Source: Chromobotia macracanthus
Taxonomy: Eukaryota; Chordata; Actinopteri; Cypriniformes; Botiidae
Direction of reading: 5' to 3'
Assembly: GCA_036877525.1 (NCBI GenBank)
Contig: JAZGTH010000104.1
Location: 1,143,501 to 1,207,500, forward strand
Length of the DNA: 64,000 nt
The first letter of the stretch is position 1. Each line of letters opens with the position of its first letter. The position numbers and the translations under genes were made by a program. A model generated the notes under the pieces. That model did not search any database. It was not told where the DNA came from and saw nothing but the letters and a program-made list of their open reading frames with translations. Positions 58,769 to 64,000 of the stretch are shown piece after piece.

Positions 58769-59174
58769 GCGATCTGCACTGCCCCTCACGCACCTCCAGG
58801 CCTATGTGTTGAAACAAAGGACTGATGGAAGATAGACGCACAGGTGCATGTAGAGACGAGATAGGCTAGGAAACAAGGTGTGGGGGAGGCGAACAGGCAT
58901 GAAAGAGAGGAATTAAAGGAAGACATTAGAGGAAGAAAAGAAAGAAGGAAAGCATTCCATCAGTAGACACAGAGAGGCGTTACACAGTGTAACGGAGGTG
59001 CTTCATTTCTCCCCCTGACCTCACCACGACCTCACCACTGATGGGGTGAAGAGCAGGTGGAAAGAGAGAGAGAGGTGTGAGGAATAGAGCTTTCAGGAAA
59101 GGCTGGCTTCCTGCTGGTTAAAAATATCTCTATGGTGATGCCACATGGTGCGTCTATGATGTCAGATGTTTAGA

Positions 59175-59178
<4 letters not shown>

Positions 59179-59207
<29 letters not shown>
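59179..59207. repeat. (CA)n microsatellite
   Basis: About 29 bases of CA; further interrupted CA-rich runs occur at 59,414-59,487. Confidence 0.93.
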
Positions 59208-59209
<2 letters not shown>

Positions 59210-59901
59210 ATTAATATGTCAAATTGCACAGAGGATAATGATGCAGGAAGAGAGAGGTTGGGCACATGCTCTTCACCATCCTGTTGTCTTCTGCTAGATT
59301 CAGTATTCCTTCTCTTATATTCTCTTTTATCTGGCTTTGCTCAATTCTTCTCTTTTTCTGTTTACATTTATTCATTCTTCTGACTTTTAAGCAGGGTTGA
59401 AAATTACAGACAAACACACACACACATACACACACACAGACACACAGACACACAGAAACACACATACACACACAGAGACACACACACGTGTGCTGTATCA
59501 CATGGCCTCAGGGAGTGAGTATGAGTGAGAACAGGGGGTCTGTCATTGCCCTGCCGCTGAACCCGTTTCATTCCTCCTACTGAAAACACACACACACTCG
59601 CAGTGAAACATCATCAGCTTCAGCAGCACCTTACTACACAAGCTGCGCTCTGATTGGCTGAGATTTTAACCTCTGAATCCCCTGTGCACATGATCACATC
59701 ACTAATGAACAGAAATTTAATTTATTAAGAGCCAATATTTACATCCCACAACTGATTCTCAGGGTCATTTTTGGCCTTTTTTTAAAGACGCCTGTACTTG
59801 TGACCACAGATATTTGTGAGCTACAGGTCAGTGTGGCTTCTGCATTCTGAAACCATCATTTAAAAGACCAAGATTTGAATGATACCAAAATATATCAAAA
59901 G

Positions 59902-60186
59902 TAGAATTGCATGATATTGAAAAATGCAATAATTTGCGAAATATTGCGATAGATTTTAATATATTTTAAGTGGAATTTACACAAAGTGATTCAATACGAT
60001 AATGCTTTGTGTAAATTCCACTTAAAATATATTAAAATCTATTTACAAACTAAAAATTATATAACCGACATAAGTTTCACATTCTTTCTGGGAAAAGAAA
60101 CATATTACAAATAACAATTGTGTGCCAGTTTGCAAACCATTGCGAACATTTACAATATTGCGATTTTTTATTTATCTTGCAGCCCT
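59902..60186. mobile_element. hAT-like MITE with internal perfect inverted repeat
   Basis: The left end TAGAATTGCATGATATTG and right end ATCTTGCAGCCCTA are imperfect inverted repeats (TAGGGCTGCAAGAT type). Flanking 8-mers ATCAAAAG and ATCAAATA agree at six of eight positions. Words such as AAATATTGCGATAG and CAATATTGCGATTTT are typical of a common cyprinid element. A 38-base perfect inverted repeat lies inside (59,949-60,042). Confidence 0.75.
59949..60042. repeat. Perfect 38-bp inverted repeat, 18-base loop
   Basis: Bases 59,949-59,986 are the exact reverse complement of 60,005-60,042, separated by 18 bases. The arms include AAGTGGAATTTACACAAAG and its complement. No mismatches over 38 pairs. 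Confidence 0.95.
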
Positions 60187-60539
60187 AATCAAATATTAAA
60201 TAAGAAACTAGAGGATTTCCCCACAAATGTAATTTCAGAACCAGCGAATGAGACACAGCAGGATCAATGCAGCTGTTTATTGCTTCTGTCTGCAGCAGGT
60301 TTGTTTCTGTAGGGAACCTGCGCTCTCACACACTGATGCGCACGGACACGCTCTCCCTTCACAGTTAACAGATCAGACATCACAACCCTCCAGTCAATAC
60401 CTCGACCCTCAGCAGCGGCGGATGAAGAAATTAGCTGGATTCTGTCAGACCTGAACACTTAACTGACAGAAGACCATCTCAAACACACTCCATCCTTCCA
60501 CCTCTCTCTCTCTCTCTCTTTCTCTACCCGGGGGAGTGC

Positions 60540-60830
60540 ATAAAGGATGCTTCTGCAGGGCTGTAATGGCGGTCTAAAGTGGACGTGAGTGGCTGTGTCG
60601 AGTGGCCCTAATGATGTCTGTTTACGGCCCCCTGCTCAATCTGTAATGATTAGAGGCAGGATAGATGAGCCCTCGGGCCCTGCCAGCCAGCCAATCAGAA
60701 TGCACGGATGTGCCGCCGCCCTACGGTGGCTCGGAAGGGACCAGGAAACTCTGACCGCAGGCTGACCCCTGCATGTGACCGCCGGGCAACCCGGAATACA
60801 GGCGGGTCAGACGCAGGTCAAGAACACGCA
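60540..60830. promoter_or_regulatory. Possible conserved non-coding element
   Basis: 'CTGTAATGGCGGTCTAAAG', 'GGCCCTAATGATGTCTGTTT', 'ACGGCCCCCTGCTCAATC', 'TGTAATGATTAGAGGCAGG', 'CAGCCAATCAGAATGCACGG' form a complex CpG-containing block with TAATGATTA (homeodomain pair) and CCAAT words. No exon supported. Confidence 0.45.
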
Positions 60831-61354
60831 GGCTATTTATTCAAAACGATCAGACTGATCGGCAATCGTACGTTTCTTTGAGGGCATCACAGAGCGTTTA
60901 GGGAAACAAGCGCTGACCGACAGACGACCTGCAGCCCGATTCGAGGTGAAACTGAGGGCACATGAATATTAATGGAAGTGTGTGAAAATTTGGAGGTTTT
61001 CACTGATGTATGTGGTGGGATCTGCAGGGTTAAATTGACTTTCAGCTACAGAAATCGAATCACGATTCTAAGAGCATGTAAAAAATGTCCATCAAATCCC
61101 AAACAAGCACAACTTCCTCACAAACGTTAAGCTAAAAAACAGCATTCAAACAAACCAGACAATCAGCCCAAAACTCAAGACTAGTTTTTTATTTAATCAA
61201 AAACTGTGGCAGACTTATTCTTCTCAAACTGGACTCACATCACATCATGATCTTTCATAGCTGGTCATTGTCCTGTAACAGCATCTGCATGCTAATTTAA
61301 GACATCTATACGTCAGTGATCTTACATATAAACACATTGTGACGTTCTGTTCTG

Positions 61355-61400
61355 GAGGTCACACCTCCATACGAGGTCATCAGTGATAATTTAGGTCAAG
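61355..61400. promoter_or_regulatory. AGGTCA half-sites and a T-box-like half-site
   Basis: AGGTCA occurs at 61,356, 61,374 and 61,393. The first is embedded in GGAGGTCACACCTCC, which contains TCACACCT, a consensus T-box half-site, and is itself a dyad (GGAGGT-CAC-ACCTCC). Confidence 0.45.
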
Positions 61401-62139
61401 TCGTTCTCATAATGAATGTTATTGAACGTTTGTGATTAGCAGAACGATGCTAACTCCTGCCTGACCTGTGACGACTGACGCTCGGGTGAGGACCAAACTC
61501 CCAGCGCCTGAAACCTCGTCCAATCAGCTCAGCTCTTTTCAACACTCTGATGACCTCTGAACAACCCCAGGTTCCAGGTCACGGAGGGGGCAGATATGTA
61601 TTAAAATAGTGGAAACCAGGCAACATCATAGATCGCTGGTGCTTTGGGAAAATTCTCTGTAATTGACCGTTAGCTGACCTATGCTTCGAACCAAGAACCG
61701 AGGGGTTAAATTTAGGTTAGCTACTGCCTGGCGAGTGAAAATGCTTATTTAAATATTTTGTTATGTTATAAAACCAATCTTTTATTCATAAAAATGTTTC
61801 AAATTATCCAAATGTAACTTCAATCTCATTATTAAATTTAATCCTAAAATGTCAACGATAAGATACATGAGATGAACTACAAAACTAAAGGGCAAACAAA
61901 GCAACACAGATCTTAATTTAAAAGAAACACAGAACAGGAATCTGAGAGGACTCGTTACTAGTTGAAACACAAGACCAGTCTTTGATGCAACACGCTGACC
62001 AGCTGAACCATCTCTGTGGCTTCAGGGTCTTGAGCACACCACTGAAGTTGACCAAAATGTGACCTGATGTTGACCGAGATGTGAACCCGGGACGCAGACT
62101 GACCCCTCTGTCGCCATGACCACCGGCTGACCCTCGCAA

Positions 62140-62154
62140 AGGTCACCGAGGTCA
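62140..62154 (+). promoter_or_regulatory. DR3-type nuclear receptor element
   Basis: AGGTCA-CCG-AGGTCA: two perfect half-sites as a direct repeat with three-base spacing, preceded by CAA (CAAAGGTCA). Confidence 0.55.
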
Positions 62155-62257
62155 CGGCTCGCGGCCAGATCATTGCTGGACACAAAGAGTCCCAGAGAAG
62201 GACGAGAGAAGAAACATAGGGTGAAAATAAAAGAGTGAAAGAGAAAAGGAAGAGGTG

Positions 62258-62270
62258 GGGTCAGAGGTCA
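62258..62270 (+). promoter_or_regulatory. DR1-type nuclear receptor element
   Basis: GGGTCA-G-AGGTCA, a direct repeat with one-base spacing, the arrangement bound by RXR heterodimers, HNF4 and COUP-TF. Confidence 0.55.
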
Positions 62271-62332
62271 GCGGGGAAGCTCTTCCTTTCTCCATTTCAT
62301 CATCTTGTGTCCCTCCTTTCTCTCGTTCTGTA

Positions 62333-62345
62333 TGACCTCTGACCT
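62333..62345 (-). promoter_or_regulatory. DR1-type nuclear receptor element, perfect
   Basis: TGACCT-C-TGACCT, i.e. AGGTCA-G-AGGTCA on the minus strand: both half-sites are perfect. Confidence 0.6.
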
Positions 62346-62365
62346 GTGACGTGTGTTCTCAGGCG

Positions 62366-62381
62366 AGGTCAGCACTGACCT
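62366..62381. promoter_or_regulatory. Inverted AGGTCA pair, four-base spacing
   Basis: AGGTCA-GCAC-TGACCT, perfect half-sites in inverted arrangement, 20 bases after the perfect DR1. Confidence 0.5.
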
Positions 62382-62399
62382 GACCGTGAACGCATCGTC

Positions 62400-63190
62400 A
62401 TCACTGAAGCTCAAAAGCAGATCATCACTGATAGTCATATAATCCCAATAACTTGTAATGACGTTTTCTCCCCTCTGTTACACAACAACCTCATTCTGTC
62501 TGTCACTGTGATCCAGATTCACCTCCACATCCATCATTTACACATAATCATTTATCAAACACATTATTCACAACAACTTAAAAATGAGGAATTCTGCATC
62601 AAACGCCTCTGATCCTGTGAAGACAGTAACATGAAGAGCAGCAAACAGCCCATGTACAGAGTGAGGGGGGTTGTAATTGTCAAAGTAGTAGGATTTTGTA
62701 GGAATATTGGATAGATGAATGGATGGACAGAGAACAGGGAGAGAGAGAGAGAGGGAGAGAGAGAGAGATAAAGATGGAAAGATGAGGCCAGGAAGCAGAA
62801 TCCTCAATAGCTCTGACATCTGAATCACATCAAGACACACAGAGTAATAAAGAGAGAGAGAGAGCGCTCATGTTTGATGTATTTACTCAGTACAGTGCCA
62901 ACGTCTCTGTTCTCTGTAAAGAATGTTAAAGAGTTCTGCACACATGGACTGTGGACACACAACACCTCACTGCACAGCGGGAGAAAGAGAGAGATGGACA
63001 GAACGAGGTGAGGGGGCACAAAAAACACAAGACAACACGATACTGTCTAGAGGATGAGATGGAAAAGAAAAGAGAGGAGCTGGTTTAAATCGAGATGAAA
63101 GCTGGCTGGAACATCATATCATTCAGACGCAGGTCTCTGAGGTCATCTATCTGTTACAGTGTCACAAGTGAGATCTTCATAAGCTCACAA
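62400..63190. other. Non-coding stretch
   Basis: Purine-rich runs (62,740-62,772; 62,848-62,866) and otherwise unremarkable sequence. No gene seen. Confidence 0.5.
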
Positions 63191-63196
63191 TCTGGT

Positions 63197-63214
63197 ACTG
63201 CGCCCTCTGCTGTG
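63197..63214 (-). promoter_or_regulatory. CTCF-like motif beside the 39/48-bp minisatellite
   Basis: The reverse complement ACAGCAGAGGGCGCAGTA differs by one base over the core from the motif at 30,497, on the opposite strand. It lies about 48 bases before the minisatellite at 63,262. Confidence 0.45.
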
Positions 63215-63261
63215 CACATAAACAATCACACCCACCCCTCATTCACACATTCATCTAAACA

Positions 63262-63498
63262 CATTCAGTCTAAATACAAACCAACTAAACCATCTAAACA
63301 CATTCAGTCTAAATACAAACCAACTAACCAAACTAAACCATCTAAACACATTCAGTCTAAATACAAACCAACTAAACCATCTAAACACATTCAGTCTAAA
63401 TACAAACCAACTAAACCATCTAAATACATTCAGTCGAAATACAAACCAACTAACCAAACTAAACCATCTAAACACATTCAAAATACAAACCAACTAGA
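63262..63498. repeat. 39/48-bp minisatellite, about 5.6 copies
   Basis: Units follow the order 39, 48, 39, 39, 48 and a truncated copy. The 48-base form carries a 9-base insertion (AACCAAACT). Core words are CATTCAGTCTAAATACAAAC and CAACTAAACCATCTAAACA. Both lengths are multiples of three, so a 231-codon plus frame runs through it; I consider that frame spurious. Confidence 0.95.
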
Positions 63499-63499
63499 C

Positions 63500-64000
63500 A
63501 AGAGTGTTACTATCTTGTTTCTTAAGAATATATCCAATATATCCTCATATACCGTTTTATTTCTTCATATTTGTTTCACAAAACAACTACAAGATAAGAA
63601 ACCAAAAGCTGTTCAATATGCAACTCCTAAAAATGACATTCTACTTGGTATATCATTTATAACACCAAGACTTTGTTTAAAATGGCTCATGTATGTAGAA
63701 AACTTATATCTTAGGTTATGTAACAGTTCAATATTTCAAATAATGCATTTATATATTTTTTATTATTATTATTATATTGCATCTTTGTAAGGTAATAATG
63801 AGGTGCGACAAATCATGTTGAGTACAAATATTTATCAATAGATATTTATGACTGGAAATATAACAATTTAAATAATTATAAACATCTCTAGAAATAAGTC
63901 TATTTATAAATGTTTCGTTCTGTAACCTATAAATATAATCTTTCAATGATCAAGACGCAAATAAAAATGCATTTATAATAATTATAGAATTATATGTTCA
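63500..64000. other. AT-rich tail, nothing recognised
   Basis: Low-GC sequence with a short (TAT)n run near 63,760. I see no gene or element. Confidence 0.5.

Noticed and set aside
63095..63790. A 231-codon plus-strand frame with a 13/16-residue repeat
   Set aside because: The repeat part is the 39/48-bp minisatellite and the rest is AT-rich sequence without coding bias.

Overview
The window looks like nuclear DNA of a teleost fish, most likely a cyprinid (carp/zebrafish family). The base composition is AT-rich and CpG-poor. It is dense in long dinucleotide microsatellites. It also carries several families of short inverted-repeat DNA elements that I associate with cyprinid genomes: an Angel-like 'GGGATAGTTCACCC' element, a 'CACTCTTAAAAATAAAGGTTCTTT' hairpin element, hAT-type MITEs with 8-bp target duplications, and a tRNA-derived SINE. 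Nothing bacterial, viral or organellar was seen. No gene could be named from sequence. Almost all long open frames are products of simple-sequence repeats or chance.

Layout. 0-10 kb: microsatellites, MITE copies, and an 11-bp CpG-bearing tandem repeat at 9.25 kb. 9.8-10.9 kb: a CpG-containing AT-rich stretch with CCAAT and TATA-like boxes, leading to a candidate first exon that ends in a consensus splice donor at 10,880. 11-30 kb: gene-empty DNA with blocks that look like conserved non-coding elements (near 13.0, 14.1, 20.7-21.2 and 24.5-25.0 kb) and a well-signalled candidate minus-strand exon at 24.55 kb. 30.5-34.3 kb: a 3.7-kb minisatellite with a 27-bp unit, preceded by a CTCF-like motif. 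35-42 kb: more possible regulatory blocks, a 24-bp tandem repeat, and a 725-bp interrupted (CT)n tract. 42.5-45 kb: two plus-strand candidate exons, the second with a strong acceptor, 64 codons and a stop, followed by a 15-bp minisatellite. 46.8-47.2 kb: possible regulatory block joined to a compact CpG cluster. 51-55 kb: a GC-richer segment with two candidate minus-strand exons. 58-62.4 kb: regulatory-looking blocks, a degenerate 23-bp dyad array, a hAT MITE containing a perfect 38-bp inverted repeat, and a cluster of nuclear-receptor half-sites arranged as DR1, DR1, DR3 and IR4. 63.2 kb: a 39/48-bp minisatellite, again next to a CTCF-like motif.

Interpretation. The combination of long gene-free DNA, several regulatory-looking blocks, CTCF-like motifs and a CpG-rich first exon is what one expects of the regulatory territory or giant intron of a developmental gene. 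That is inference; no orthologue was identified. The most unexpected reading is a small three-exon plus-strand gene whose exons (10.9, 42.6 and 44.6 kb) are phase-compatible and would encode a protein of about 100 residues. RNA-seq or cross-species alignment would settle it.
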